64,000 bases of DNA, taken from NCBI GenBank assembly GCA_031414695.1, contig JANNWG010000016.1, positions 32,087-96,086 of the forward strand, in the 5' to 3' direction. Of this stretch, positions 25,493 through 34,466 are shown in pieces (position 1 is the first letter of the stretch; every line of letters begins with the position of its first letter). The notes beneath the pieces were generated by a model. It ran no database searches, was not told the DNA's origin, and saw only the letters and a list, made by a program, of their open reading frames with translations. The translations under genes were made by a program, and so were the position numbers. Origin of the DNA: UKL13-2 sp031414695. GTDB taxonomy: Bacteria > Pseudomonadota > Gammaproteobacteria > Burkholderiales > Usitatibacteraceae.

Positions 25493-28276
25493 TTACTCTA
25501 TCACCACAAATCCAGAGGGCGCCATTCCTGCGCCGTCAATGACTGTCGGCTGGTTGATGACAGCTGGATTCATCAGCCATAGTAGCAACGATCCATCGGC
25601 TTTTTTCCACACAATATCCATTGTGCCGTCGCCGTCAAAGTCACCTGCGGCGTAGAACGACGTGCTCGCGGCAATAGAGTGCATATCAACATCTAGCGCA
25701 ATATTGACGCCATTCATCAGCCACACTTTGATGCGACCTGTGGCGTCTTTGAAGATAAAGTCGCCCTTTCCGTCTGCATTCATGTCGCCAAGTTTAACGA
25801 CGCTGTAGTCCACTGGTAGTTGACCAATACGTTCATTGACCCACGTACGTCCAATTTTAGAAGTGAGGCTCCTGATTTCATTGCTCGGACTTAACCACAA
25901 AATGTCAGCCTTACCATCGCCATCTAAGTCTGCGCTGTCAATGAGCGACCAAGTCAGTGGCGCACCGCCACGGTGTTTAACTTCGTTCACATTAAGACTC
26001 GCTTGGTCGTTGCTTGCCATATACCAAGCAAAGATAACGCCGGAGTCGTTGCTGCCAGGCTTCGTGTAGCGCCATAGCATGTCAGCTTTGCCGTCACCAT
26101 CTAGGTCAACGACTGACTCTAGCTTCCAATCAATTTTTGCTTTGCGAATAATCGTGGTCGCAAATGTTGGGTTCTGTGAGATGGTGGTGTTTACATCCAA
26201 GCGTATGTCCTCAAGTGCGTTGCGTGAGATGAGGCTACTGCGATTGCTACCGGTAATGTCGCCTGCGCCGAGCACATTCCACGCGTCACCTACATCTGCT
26301 ATCGGTGTGAAGGTAAAGCGTGTCCCATCAAAGCGTCCGATCATGGCGCTGCTGGTTACCGCGCTTTTGAGGTAAATATTGGCAAAACCAGCAGCATCAA
26401 TATTGATTTGGTTACGTAGCGCAAGCGGGACGGTATGGAGAGCTACGCGCGCTTCATTGGATTGTGCACTAGCGCTGGTGCTAGCTTGGGCGGTGAGCGT
26501 ACAGGTGTAGCGGCCCACTGGCGCATTAGTTATCGTGGCTTGCTGCTCATTGGCAGCAACAGTTGTTTGCAGCGCAACCCCGGTTGTGCTCAAACAATAC
26601 AAGCGATAGCTTTGAATTGGATTGGCATTGACGCTTATCGACTGCGCGTAAATACAAGTTAAGCTGCCATTACCGAGGACAGTGGTTGAGGCGGTGCAAT
26701 ATAAATTTGTTGGCGCAGTGGGAGGCGGCGGGGGAGGGGGCGCTACGATGCCCAGCATTGCCGCGACAATAGGCGAAGGCGATGTGAGCCAGTCCGTAAC
26801 GATTACCGACATATTGCCTGCCACACCGCTTACATAGGCGTCACCCGTACCAATCGGTGCAGGTCCATTGGCGCTTCCCCAAAAATTTTGGTTCGCGTTG
26901 ATGATAGTTGTGCCCGCGCCACTGGTTTCCCATTTGCGTAAGCCAAAATCGGTATTCCCAACAAAGCCATTATTGGTGACGGTAATCATGCCGAGCGTTG
27001 TCGCGTTGCCGCGATCAAAGTACTGCGTTTGTGGTGTGGCATTGGCAGATGGGCTATCACCGGGAGCATTGGGTCCACCGGCTTGAATTTGTAGGCCTAT
27101 GTTATTGTTTTGCAATACATTATTGGTGATGGTGTGATTCGTGCCTTCAATCAACATGCCAAATGCGTCGCGTGTCATGCCTTGGCCGGGGCCTGCGGCT
27201 GCGGGGTTGCGGATGTAGCCTGCGACTAAATTATTTTCAAGCCACACACCCGTTGGCTCAGTAGCACCTCCGGGTGAGACGGCTACTGCGCGACGAAATA
27301 CCGCGATACCTGCATAGTCGCGTAAATCTGTCGCTGCCAAGGTGCGAGTGACGCGGTTGCCACGTACCACGACGCTGCCTGTGCCGACGTTAAGTCCATT
27401 ACCGCTAGGGTTTTTGATTTCAATGCCAAAGCGACCATTATTGGTAACGATATTATTTTCCACCAAGGTAATACGCCCACCGGTGGGTGCGACGAATGAC
27501 TCAACAACACCAATCAGGCCGATGCCAGAGTCAGCATTACCGACAACAGTGTTGTTACGTACGATAGTGCCGCTACGAATGCCGCTATTAAAATCAATAC
27601 CAACCAATAAATTATTATTAAACGTACTATTCTCAATGGTCACATTGCGTTGATCGCCCAGCAGCCAAATGCCGCGATTTGGTTTGCCTGCTGAGCCATT
27701 ATTGTTAGCTGTGACGCTGCTTACCAATACGCCGTCGATGAGCGTTGATGGCGTATTAGATATTTGAATGCCATTGCCCAGATTGTTGTTAGTCGTTAAA
27801 TTACGCAGCGTGATATTTGTATAGTTGCCAGCGCCTTGGCTGCAACTGGTGGCATTATTTGGATTGGTATCGGCAAATGAAATGCCGCAATAGAACCCTG
27901 TAATGGTAATGCCTTCAATGACGGTGTTTGTGCGAGAACTAACGATGGAAATGCCGTTGCCTAAGCCTGCCCCTTGAATAGTCACTAATGCTTGCCCAGC
28001 CCCACTGAGAGTGATATTTTTGTCGATAAGGCTTGCTTGGGTATATGCGCCCGCCGCTAAAAATACTGTGCCGCCGCTATTGACTTGATTAATTGCGATT
28101 TGAATTGTCGCGAGTGGCGCGACGATGTCGCCCGAGTTGGCGTCGTTACCCGTTGGTGAAATGTAGCAAGCCGTGGTGCAGGTGGGGGCTGCGAGAGTGG
28201 GGCATGCAGCAAGTGCTAAAAACGCAACACCAATCGTATGGCTGATATAGCATGCAGCGTTGTAGATTATTTTCAT
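25493..28276 (-). CDS. secreted right-handed beta-helix protein with FG-GAP/VCBS repeats
   Basis: From ATG 28276 the product is 927 residues with a signal peptide ('VAFLALAACPTLAA'). Residues ~35-480 show 'YISPTGNDANSG' and many N-rich rungs (TIENSTFNNNLLVGIDF, IVRNNTVVGNADSGIGLI), the pattern of DUF1565/NosD-type parallel beta-helices found in polysaccharide-binding or -cleaving proteins. A poly-proline linker (PPPPPPP) follows. A fibronectin-like domain leads to at least four FG-GAP-like repeats with DLDGDGKAD-type calcium-binding loops. No anchor or C-terminal sorting signal is visible. An open frame extends upstream to 28318, but the shorter start gives a clean signal peptide. Confidence 0.85.
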   Translation of the reverse strand: MKIIYNAACYISHTIGVAFLALAACPTLAAPTCTTACYISPTGNDANSGDIVAPLATIQIAINQVNSGGTVFLAAGAYTQASLIDKNITLSGAGQALVTIQGAGLGNGISIVSSRTNTVIEGITITGFYCGISFADTNPNNATSCSQGAGNYTNITLRNLTTNNNLGNGIQISNTPSTLIDGVLVSSVTANNNGSAGKPNRGIWLLGDQRNVTIENSTFNNNLLVGIDFNSGIRSGTIVRNNTVVGNADSGIGLIGVVESFVAPTGGRITLVENNIVTNNGRFGIEIKNPSGNGLNVGTGSVVVRGNRVTRTLAATDLRDYAGIAVFRRAVAVSPGGATEPTGVWLENNLVAGYIRNPAAAGPGQGMTRDAFGMLIEGTNHTITNNVLQNNNIGLQIQAGGPNAPGDSPSANATPQTQYFDRGNATTLGMITVTNNGFVGNTDFGLRKWETSGAGTTIINANQNFWGSANGPAPIGTGDAYVSGVAGNMSVIVTDWLTSPSPIVAAMLGIVAPPPPPPPTAPTNLYCTASTTVLGNGSLTCIYAQSISVNANPIQSYRLYCLSTTGVALQTTVAANEQQATITNAPVGRYTCTLTAQASTSASAQSNEARVALHTVPLALRNQINIDAAGFANIYLKSAVTSSAMIGRFDGTRFTFTPIADVGDAWNVLGAGDITGSNRSSLISRNALEDIRLDVNTTISQNPTFATTIIRKAKIDWKLESVVDLDGDGKADMLWRYTKPGSNDSGVIFAWYMASNDQASLNVNEVKHRGGAPLTWSLIDSADLDGDGKADILWLSPSNEIRSLTSKIGRTWVNERIGQLPVDYSVVKLGDMNADGKGDFIFKDATGRIKVWLMNGVNIALDVDMHSIAASTSFYAAGDFDGDGTMDIVWKKADGSLLLWLMNPAVINQPTVIDGAGMAPSGFVVIE

Positions 28277-28373
28277 TTTTATAGATTGTCCCGAGAATGG
28301 ATGAGACAAATATAGCAATATCGTCAGTACCCAGCTGTGTGAAACCGCACATAGCGTTTAAGAATGCGGCGTT

Positions 28374-29489
28374 TTAGTTTGCCGCACCTATCGCTTTAGC
28401 GCGTTCAGCCGATGCGGCATTTTCAATTTTTGCTTTTTCGGGCTGCCAATCTGGGCTAATCCAGCCTTGTAAATTATCTAACGCAATCGTCGTCAACGCG
28501 CCAACATAGGCTTGGCTATCGTTAGCCACCGGTAAATAATTAAATGACTTGCCTCCGGCTTCTAAAAATGTTTCTTTACCTTCCATCGCGATTTCTTCAA
28601 GTGTCTCAAGGCAATCACAGGCAAAGCCGGGACAGATAACATCAACGCGCGCAATGCCTTCTTCGCCTAATTTTTCAAGCGTTTTATCGGTGTAGGGTTG
28701 CAGCCATTCGGCTCTGCCAAAACGCGATTGAAAGGTGACGATGTATTCGCCTTTTTGCAATCCCAAACGTTCTGCGATTAAGCGTGCGGATTTGTGCGAT
28801 TCGCAGTGATAAGGGTCGCCTTTATCTAAGTGAAATTTCGGTACGCCGTGAAAGGTCATGAGTAAGCGGTCAGTCTTAAAATTTGGGCGGCCTATTTTCT
28901 GCCAATGCGTTTCAACATTAGTGGCTATTGCCGAAATGAAGGCAGGGTGGTCGTGGTAATTACGTATGAATCTTAATCCTGGCACGTTGCGTTTATTCAT
29001 CAACACCCGTGCAACTTGGTCGAAGGTTGAGGCGGTGGTGCTGGCCGCGTATTGGGGGTAGAGCGGCAGCACTAATATTTTGTTGCAGTGGGCGTTTTTG
29101 AGTTGATTTAGTCCCGCTTCAATGCTCGGATTGCCGTAGCGCATCGCAGGCACAACCACAATTGGTGCGTTGACTTTTTCGCCTAAAAATCCGCGCAGCA
29201 TTTGCGCTTGGCGCTCCGTGTAAGTTCGCAGCGGCGAACCTTCTTCAGTCCAGATGGTTTCGTATTTCGCCGCGCTTTTGGCAGGGCGCACATTCAAAAT
29301 AATGCCGTTTAAAATTAACCACCAAATGGCTTTAGGAATTTCCACCACACGCGTGTCGGATAAAAATTCTTTTAAGTAGCGACGCACGGCAGATTTTGTC
29401 GGCGCGTCTGGGGTGCCAAGGTTAACCAGCAAAATGCCGATTTGCGCTTGCGTACCGTGGGTAAATGCAGGTTCTTGTTGGTATGACAT
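28374..29489 (-). CDS. hemH: ferrochelatase HemH
   Basis: HemH inserts Fe2+ into protoporphyrin IX, the last step of haem synthesis. The 371-residue protein opens with 'GILLVNLGTPDAPTKSAVRRYLKEFL'-type sequence. The catalytic His region is 'LLMTFHGVPKFHLDKGDPYHC', and the signature 'VTFQSRFGRAEWLQPYTD' and the conserved 'VICPGFACDCLETLEE' are intact. The length is normal for betaproteobacteria. It lies downstream of hrcA on the same strand, with an R6 repeat between them. Confidence 0.97.
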   Translation of the reverse strand: MSYQQEPAFTHGTQAQIGILLVNLGTPDAPTKSAVRRYLKEFLSDTRVVEIPKAIWWLILNGIILNVRPAKSAAKYETIWTEEGSPLRTYTERQAQMLRGFLGEKVNAPIVVVPAMRYGNPSIEAGLNQLKNAHCNKILVLPLYPQYAASTTASTFDQVARVLMNKRNVPGLRFIRNYHDHPAFISAIATNVETHWQKIGRPNFKTDRLLMTFHGVPKFHLDKGDPYHCESHKSARLIAERLGLQKGEYIVTFQSRFGRAEWLQPYTDKTLEKLGEEGIARVDVICPGFACDCLETLEEIAMEGKETFLEAGGKSFNYLPVANDSQAYVGALTTIALDNLQGWISPDWQPEKAKIENAASAERAKAIGAAN

Positions 29490-29496
29490 TTAAGTT

Positions 29497-29566
29497 AAAA
29501 GTCGTTTATTGACGGTAACTTTGCAGCATAAATGCTTGAAGGAGGCCGTGGATATTAGTGTTTAGG
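29497..29566. repeat. R6 palindromic repeat, copy B
   Basis: AAAAGTCGTTTATTGACGG, a central CATAAATGCTTGAAGG and GATATTAGTGTTT match the R6 family. It fills the hrcA-hemH gap. Confidence 0.7.
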
Positions 29567-29579
29567 TTTTAATGTTGAC

Positions 29580-30593
29580 TTAGTGTTGACTTAGCGCGGA
29601 CGACAATAGTTTAGCGGTCACATCGACAATCGGTATCACGCGCTCATACGCCATACGTGTGGGGCCGATGACGCCAACGGTGCCAACGATTTCACCATCC
29701 ACCTCATAAGGTGCAGAGACTAACGAAAATTCATCTAGTGGCACCGTATCAGACTCACCGCCGATGAATATTTTGACGCCATCGGCACGTTGAGAAACAT
29801 CGAGTAATTCAAAAATTTGAGATTTGGCTTCAAATAAATTAAATAGTTTTTTCAAGCTCACCATGTTGGAAGAAATGTCGTTCACATTCAGCAAATTACG
29901 CTCGCCCGACACCACCACACCGGATGACTCCGCTACGCTGCCGCGCGCCTCGACCACGGCTGTCATCAATACCGAAATATCATTATGTAGCTGCGATAGC
30001 TCACTTTTAACGCGGTCTTTGAGCAAATCAAAATCAACGCCCGAATAATGCGCATTGATGTAATTAGCGGCCTCGACCAATTGCGCGGGTGAGTATGGCT
30101 TTTCGGTAATTAATATACGATTTTGTACATCATTATCCGTAGCCACAATAATGAGCAGCAGACGCCGCTCTGAGAGCGGCATAAATTCAACATGCTTTAA
30201 GCCTACGCCCGCACGGCGCGGCGTCATGACCACGCCCGCAAAATGCGTTAATTCTGAGAGTAAATGTGACGCGGCGGCAACAACTTGGCGTGGATCATCT
30301 GGGCGAATATGGTCTTGCAATTGTGCGCGGTCGACTTGCTGTAACGGTTGAATTGTCAATAGCGTATCGACAAAATAGCGATAGCCCTTCGGTGTCGGGA
30401 TGCGGCCTGCGGAGGTATGCGGGCTGGCGATGTAGCCCATTTCTTCAAGATCAGCCATCACGTTACGGATAGAGGCGGCCGATAATTCCATGCCGGAAAA
30501 CTTTGACAGCGTGCGCGAACCAATCGGTTGCCCGTCAGCGATATATCGCTCGACAAAAAATTTTAAGAGAGTTTGGGCGCGGTCGTTAATCAT
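29580..30593 (-). CDS. hrcA: heat-inducible transcription repressor HrcA
   Basis: HrcA binds CIRCE operators and represses class I heat-shock operons. This 337-residue protein has the N-terminal winged helix ('LSKFSGMELSAASIRNVMAD'), 'MGYIASPHTSAGRIPTPKGYRYFVD', and the C-terminal GAF-like domain with 'ARGSVAESSGVVVSG'. Its target operons (groESL or dnaK) are not in the window, and I see no CIRCE inverted repeat in the 73 bp before nadK. It is divergent from nadK. Confidence 0.96.
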   Translation of the reverse strand: MINDRAQTLLKFFVERYIADGQPIGSRTLSKFSGMELSAASIRNVMADLEEMGYIASPHTSAGRIPTPKGYRYFVDTLLTIQPLQQVDRAQLQDHIRPDDPRQVVAAASHLLSELTHFAGVVMTPRRAGVGLKHVEFMPLSERRLLLIIVATDNDVQNRILITEKPYSPAQLVEAANYINAHYSGVDFDLLKDRVKSELSQLHNDISVLMTAVVEARGSVAESSGVVVSGERNLLNVNDISSNMVSLKKLFNLFEAKSQIFELLDVSQRADGVKIFIGGESDTVPLDEFSLVSAPYEVDGEIVGTVGVIGPTRMAYERVIPIVDVTAKLLSSALSQH

Positions 30594-30666
30594 TTAGATA
30601 ATATTGTAACGGGTCAGCGCTGTTTTCTCATTAGTGTTGATGAAGGAATATGATTTAATCGTAAAT

Positions 30667-31560
30667 ATGGCCAAACAAAAAATTCCTCGTCTGCCGTTTC
30701 AAACTATCGCTATCGTCGGCAAGCCTGACGGCGTTGGTGTCGCTGCACCTCTTAATCAATTGCATGCGTTTTTAACAACGCGAGGCTTAACGGTACGCAT
30801 GGATAGCGACACTGCCAAGCTGGCGGAGACGCCGCCCGCATTAACCTTGCCGATTCCTGAAGTGTTTGTCGGCGCGGATTTGGTTTTAGCCCTAGGCGGC
30901 GATGGCACGCTACTCGGTATTGCTCGCGCGGTTGCTGATAAGGACGTGCCATTGGTTGGTATCAACTTAGGTACATTAGGCTTTTTGACCGATATTCCAG
31001 CGGATCAAATGGTGCCGATGTTGGCCGCAATGTTAGACGGACAATACACCGAAGAAGCGCGCCTATTACTAGATGCGGAAATCGTTCGTGACGGCCGCAC
31101 AATACTCTCAACCGTTGCCTTTAATGATGTGGTAGTCAGCCGCGGCGCGATGGGCTCGATGATTGAATTCGCAGTTGAAGTGGATGATGAATTTGTCTAT
31201 AGCCTACGCGCTGATGGTTTAATTGTGACCACACCAACAGGCTCTACTGCCTATTCACTATCCACTGGCGGCCCGATATTGCACCCCAGTCTGCCAGCAC
31301 TTGGGTTAGTGCCTATTTCACCGCATACCTTGTCAAACCGCCCGGTTGCCATACCGAGCGATAGCGAGGTGCGTATCAAACTCTTGCGTGGCAGTAATGC
31401 GCGGGTAAATTTCGATGTACAGTCTTTTTTTGATTCAGAATCCGACGATATTGTTATCGTCCGTGGTCATGACCATACCTTGAAGTTGTTGCATCCGTTG
31501 GATTACTCCTACTACGCTATGCTCAGGACTAAGCTGCATTGGTCGGAGCGTAATTCGTGA
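30667..31560 (+). CDS. nadK: NAD kinase
   Basis: NadK phosphorylates NAD to NADP. The 297-residue product contains 'LALGGDGTLLGIAR' (GGDGT), 'GINLGTLGFLTD' and 'VTTPTGSTAYSLSTGGPILHP', the diagnostic blocks. The frame opens at GTG 30634, but ATG 30667 gives the typical N-terminus 'MAKQKIPRLPFQTIAIVGKP'. Neither start has a strong ribosome site. It is divergent from hrcA and upstream of recN, the gene order common in betaproteobacteria, although a 300-bp repeat nest now separates nadK from recN. Confidence 0.95.
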   Translation: MAKQKIPRLPFQTIAIVGKPDGVGVAAPLNQLHAFLTTRGLTVRMDSDTAKLAETPPALTLPIPEVFVGADLVLALGGDGTLLGIARAVADKDVPLVGINLGTLGFLTDIPADQMVPMLAAMLDGQYTEEARLLLDAEIVRDGRTILSTVAFNDVVVSRGAMGSMIEFAVEVDDEFVYSLRADGLIVTTPTGSTAYSLSTGGPILHPSLPALGLVPISPHTLSNRPVAIPSDSEVRIKLLRGSNARVNFDVQSFFDSESDDIVIVRGHDHTLKLLHPLDYSYYAMLRTKLHWSERNS

Positions 31561-31588
31561 ATTGGCACAGATTAAAGTCAAAACCTTT

Positions 31589-31832
31589 TAGCCACAGATG
31601 AACACAGATAAAAGCGGATAAAAACAAAATCCACAATTCTGTCATCCCGAGCGCAGCCGAGGGATATGCAGTGCTGTAATGCCATTAAAAAGCATATTCC
31701 TCGGCTGCGCTCGGAATGACAAATTATTTATATGTTTGCTTTTATCGGCGAGTATTTTTGTGTATCGGCGTCCATCGGCGGTAAAAATGTTTTTGCTTTT
31801 ATCTGTTTTTATCTATGTTCATCTGTGGCTAA
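31589..31832. repeat. nested palindromic repeats between nadK and recN
   Basis: The 307-bp gap has no gene. An outer inverted repeat (GCCACAGATGAACACAGATA at 31591 and its near complement ending at 31831) encloses two further elements. One is an almost perfect inverted repeat at 31640-31721 built on CCGAGCGCAGCCGAGG / CCTCGGCTGCGCTCGG. The other is a block of ATCGGCG tandem units at 31745-31785. Similar pieces recur near 43.4, 48.8 and 59.5 kb. Confidence 0.8.
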
Positions 31833-31867
31833 AAAACTCTTTGTATTAACCAAACCTTAACCCAAAT

Positions 31868-33574
31868 ATGCTCACCTCCCTCACCATCCGCGACTTTGTT
31901 ATTGTTGATTCGCTTGAGCTTGATTTTGATGCGGGCTTTACGGCGCTTACGGGTGAGACGGGTGCCGGCAAGTCGATCATGATTGATGCGTTGTCACTGG
32001 CTTTGGGTGCTCGTGCAGAGGGCAACCCGGTCAGAGTGGGTCAACAAAAAGCCGAAATCGCCGCTGAATTTGACCTAACCCACAATTCCGCTGCACGACA
32101 ATGGTTGCGCGATAACGAATTAGCTGATGACGACGTAAACGTTTGTATTTTCCGTCGTGTCATTGACGCGGCGGGGCGCTCAAAATCGTTTTTGAATGGC
32201 ATTAGCGTGACGCTTTCGCAGATGCGTGATTTATCAGAGCGGCTGGTCGATATTCATGGTCAACATGAACATCAGACTTTGTTAAAGCGTGACGCACAGT
32301 TAACGCTACTTGATGATTTTGCAAGTCATCCGGCATTGCTCGCCGACACAGCAGCCACGTACAGTACTTGGTCGCAGCTTGCCAATATTCGCGCTGCGCG
32401 AGAGGCAAATGAAGCGGCCATCGCGCGTGAATTTGAAGATTTAACGTGGCAGATTACAGAGGTTGAAAAATTAAATTTCACGCTCGCGCGTTGGGATGAA
32501 ACCTTGGCCGATCAGCGTAGGCTGGCGAATGCGTCTAGCTTGATTGCATCAACTGAAGCGGCTATTAATGGCTTGGCGGATAGCGACAATGACATTATTT
32601 CGGAAATTGCGCATTTATCGAGCGATCTAACCAACGCTGCCGCTACCGACCCGGCGCTCAATGAAGCAGTCACGCTCATTAATAGCGCGAGTGTTGAGTT
32701 ACGTGAGGCGGTGTCAGGCTTACGGCATTATTTGCGCAAGCTAGATTTGGATCCAGCAAGGCTTGCTGAGTTAGATCGCGACATTAGCGACGTGCAAGAA
32801 GTGGCGCGCAAATTCAGAATAGAGCCTTCACGTATTCCGGATTATCTGCAACAAAAACGTGATCGACTTGCAGCCCTTGGTGGCGGTCAAACGTTAGATG
32901 ATTTATTAGCTAAAGAACGTGAAGCCGAAGCCGCGTATCAAATAGCGGCCAAAAAACTCACCAAGTCACGCCAACTTGCGGCGAAAAAATTCTCCAGTGA
33001 AGTGACTAAATCGTTACAAATGCTCGCCATGCCAGGCGGGAAATTTGCGGTTGAATTTGCCCCGCGTGATGCGTCTGCCAGTGGGTTAGAAAGTTGTGAG
33101 TTTCAAGTCGCTGCATTTGAAGGCCAAACCTTAGGCTCGCTGGCTAAATTTGCCTCTGGTGGCGAGCTATCGCGCGTTTCGCTCGCCATACAAATGATGG
33201 CCTCTGCAAAAGGTGGCGTCACCACCATGATTTTTGACGAGGTAGATGCTGGCATTGGCGGACGCGTGGCAGAAGTCGTCGGGCGACTGTTGCGCGCCTT
33301 GGGGGCTAAAGGCGGCGATAAAGCGTGCAAGAACCAAGTCATCGCAGTGACACACTTGCCGCAAGTTGCGGCCTGTGCAATAAATCAATTTCAAGTCGCT
33401 AAAGCCTCGCGCGATGGTGTCACCACCACCACCATATTGCCTTTGAATAAAAAAGCGCGTGTGGATGAAATCGCGCGAATGTTAGGCGGCATTACCATTA
33501 CACCAGCGACAAAAAAAGCGGCGGAAGAAATGTTGGCGCTAGTCGCAACTGCACCAAAGATTGCCAGTAAATGA
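31868..33574 (+). CDS. recN: DNA repair protein RecN
   Basis: RecN is an SMC-like ATPase acting in double-strand-break repair. The 568-residue protein has the P-loop GETGAGKS (about 30-37), a central coiled-coil region (about 155-380), the ABC signature 'LASGGELSRVSLAIQMM' and Walker B 'MIFDEVDAGIGGRVAE', followed by 'AVTHLPQVAA'. Its length is typical. Its stop overlaps the start of the truncated haemoglobin gene by 4 nt (ATGA). No LexA box is obvious upstream, where repeats occupy the region. Confidence 0.97.
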   Translation: MLTSLTIRDFVIVDSLELDFDAGFTALTGETGAGKSIMIDALSLALGARAEGNPVRVGQQKAEIAAEFDLTHNSAARQWLRDNELADDDVNVCIFRRVIDAAGRSKSFLNGISVTLSQMRDLSERLVDIHGQHEHQTLLKRDAQLTLLDDFASHPALLADTAATYSTWSQLANIRAAREANEAAIAREFEDLTWQITEVEKLNFTLARWDETLADQRRLANASSLIASTEAAINGLADSDNDIISEIAHLSSDLTNAAATDPALNEAVTLINSASVELREAVSGLRHYLRKLDLDPARLAELDRDISDVQEVARKFRIEPSRIPDYLQQKRDRLAALGGGQTLDDLLAKEREAEAAYQIAAKKLTKSRQLAAKKFSSEVTKSLQMLAMPGGKFAVEFAPRDASASGLESCEFQVAAFEGQTLGSLAKFASGGELSRVSLAIQMMASAKGGVTTMIFDEVDAGIGGRVAEVVGRLLRALGAKGGDKACKNQVIAVTHLPQVAACAINQFQVAKASRDGVTTTTILPLNKKARVDEIARMLGGITITPATKKAAEEMLALVATAPKIASK

Positions 33575-33990
33575 GCGAATCAATCATCGCTGAACCCACC
33601 CCAAATGTTGAACGCACGCCTTACGTAATTCTTGGCGGTGCAGCTGTCGTGCGTCGTTTGGTCGATACGTTTTACGACCAAATGGATAGCGACCCCGATT
33701 ACTTCGGCATTCGTAAATTGCATCCGCAATCGTTATCACAATCGCGGGAAAAATTTTTCATGTTTTTATCCGGCTGGCTCGGCGGGCCGCAACTCTACAC
33801 AAATGAATTTGGTCACCCTAGGCTGCGTGCGCGGCATATGCCATTTCCGATTGGTGGGTCAGAGCGCGACCAATGGATGGCCTGCATGGTACGAGCGATG
33901 GATGCAGTTGACGTTGAAGCGGATATGAAAGCGCGCCTGATTGCTTCATTAGCTAATACGGCGGATTGGATGCGCAATAAGGACGGTTAG
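33571..33990 (+). CDS. group 2 truncated haemoglobin
   Basis: This 139-residue globin of the trHbO type has 'VRRLVDTFYDQM' (Tyr at B10), 'MFLSGWLGGPQLY', the proximal His in 'LRARHMPFPIG', and Trp in 'RDQWMACM' (position G8). Group 2 truncated globins bind O2, NO or peroxide and are linked to oxidative and nitrosative stress. The ATGA overlap with recN indicates translational coupling. Confidence 0.92.
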   Translation: MSESIIAEPTPNVERTPYVILGGAAVVRRLVDTFYDQMDSDPDYFGIRKLHPQSLSQSREKFFMFLSGWLGGPQLYTNEFGHPRLRARHMPFPIGGSERDQWMACMVRAMDAVDVEADMKARLIASLANTADWMRNKDG

Positions 33991-34009
33991 CTTCAATGCC
34001 ATTCAACTA

Positions 34010-34080
34010 CCACCGTTCACCCTGAGGTATCGAAGGGCTTACACCAGTAAAGCCCTTCGATATCTCATGGCGAACGGTGG
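34010..34080. repeat. 71-bp inverted repeat downstream of the globin gene
   Basis: The left arm (CCACCGTTC, then TATCGAAGGGCTT) pairs with the right arm (AAGCCCTTCGATA, then GAACGGTGG) around a short loop. It may terminate the recN-globin transcript. Its TCGAAGGGC core resembles the repeat at 48900 and 61518. Confidence 0.8.
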
Positions 34081-34101
34081 GTATGACGCTAGCTTATTAG
34101 G

Positions 34102-34311
34102 TTAGGTAGACCAGTCTGACAAAGAAGACAGCTTTGCAAGCCGCCCTTTCCATTTGGCTTCAACTGTGGCGTGATCAATCAATTCCCCTCGGTCCGCCTG
34201 TGCTATCCCTTGCTCAATGGCGCTATTCCAAAAATCGTCAGTTTGCGAGGTCATTTTTGCCTCAAGACTGTGCAAGGCGTTGTCAGTCTCACGTGAGGGC
34301 ACTTTTTTCAT
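34102..34311 (-). CDS. small antitoxin-like protein (orphan)
   Basis: This 69-residue acidic/polar protein has a mostly helical pattern. Its C-terminal half, 'AIEQGIAQADRGELIDHATV' followed by KWKGRLAKL, resembles the tail of RelB/ParD-type antitoxins, where 'G..D...G...H..V...' motifs are frequent. No toxin-sized frame adjoins it on either side: 34312-34466 and 33991-34101 contain no candidate. It could be an orphan antitoxin, a remnant of a toxin-antitoxin pair, or an unrelated small regulator. No strong ribosome site is visible. Confidence 0.45.
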   Translation of the reverse strand: MKKVPSRETDNALHSLEAKMTSQTDDFWNSAIEQGIAQADRGELIDHATVEAKWKGRLAKLSSLSDWST

Positions 34312-34466
34312 ATGGGTAAACCTTTGTAATCAATCGTTAAGTATGTCATTTGCAACATAAATATACTGCTTTCATAACGCTAACCCTGTGATTTTTATGG
34401 TTTTTTGCACTGCACAATGCTAAAATCGCGGCTCCCATAATCTTACTTACATAGCTGGAAATTCCA

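Noticed and set aside
30594..30666. Searched for a CIRCE operator next to hrcA
   Set aside because: No TTAGCACTC-N9-GAGTGCTAA-type inverted repeat occurs between hrcA and nadK. HrcA targets are outside this window.
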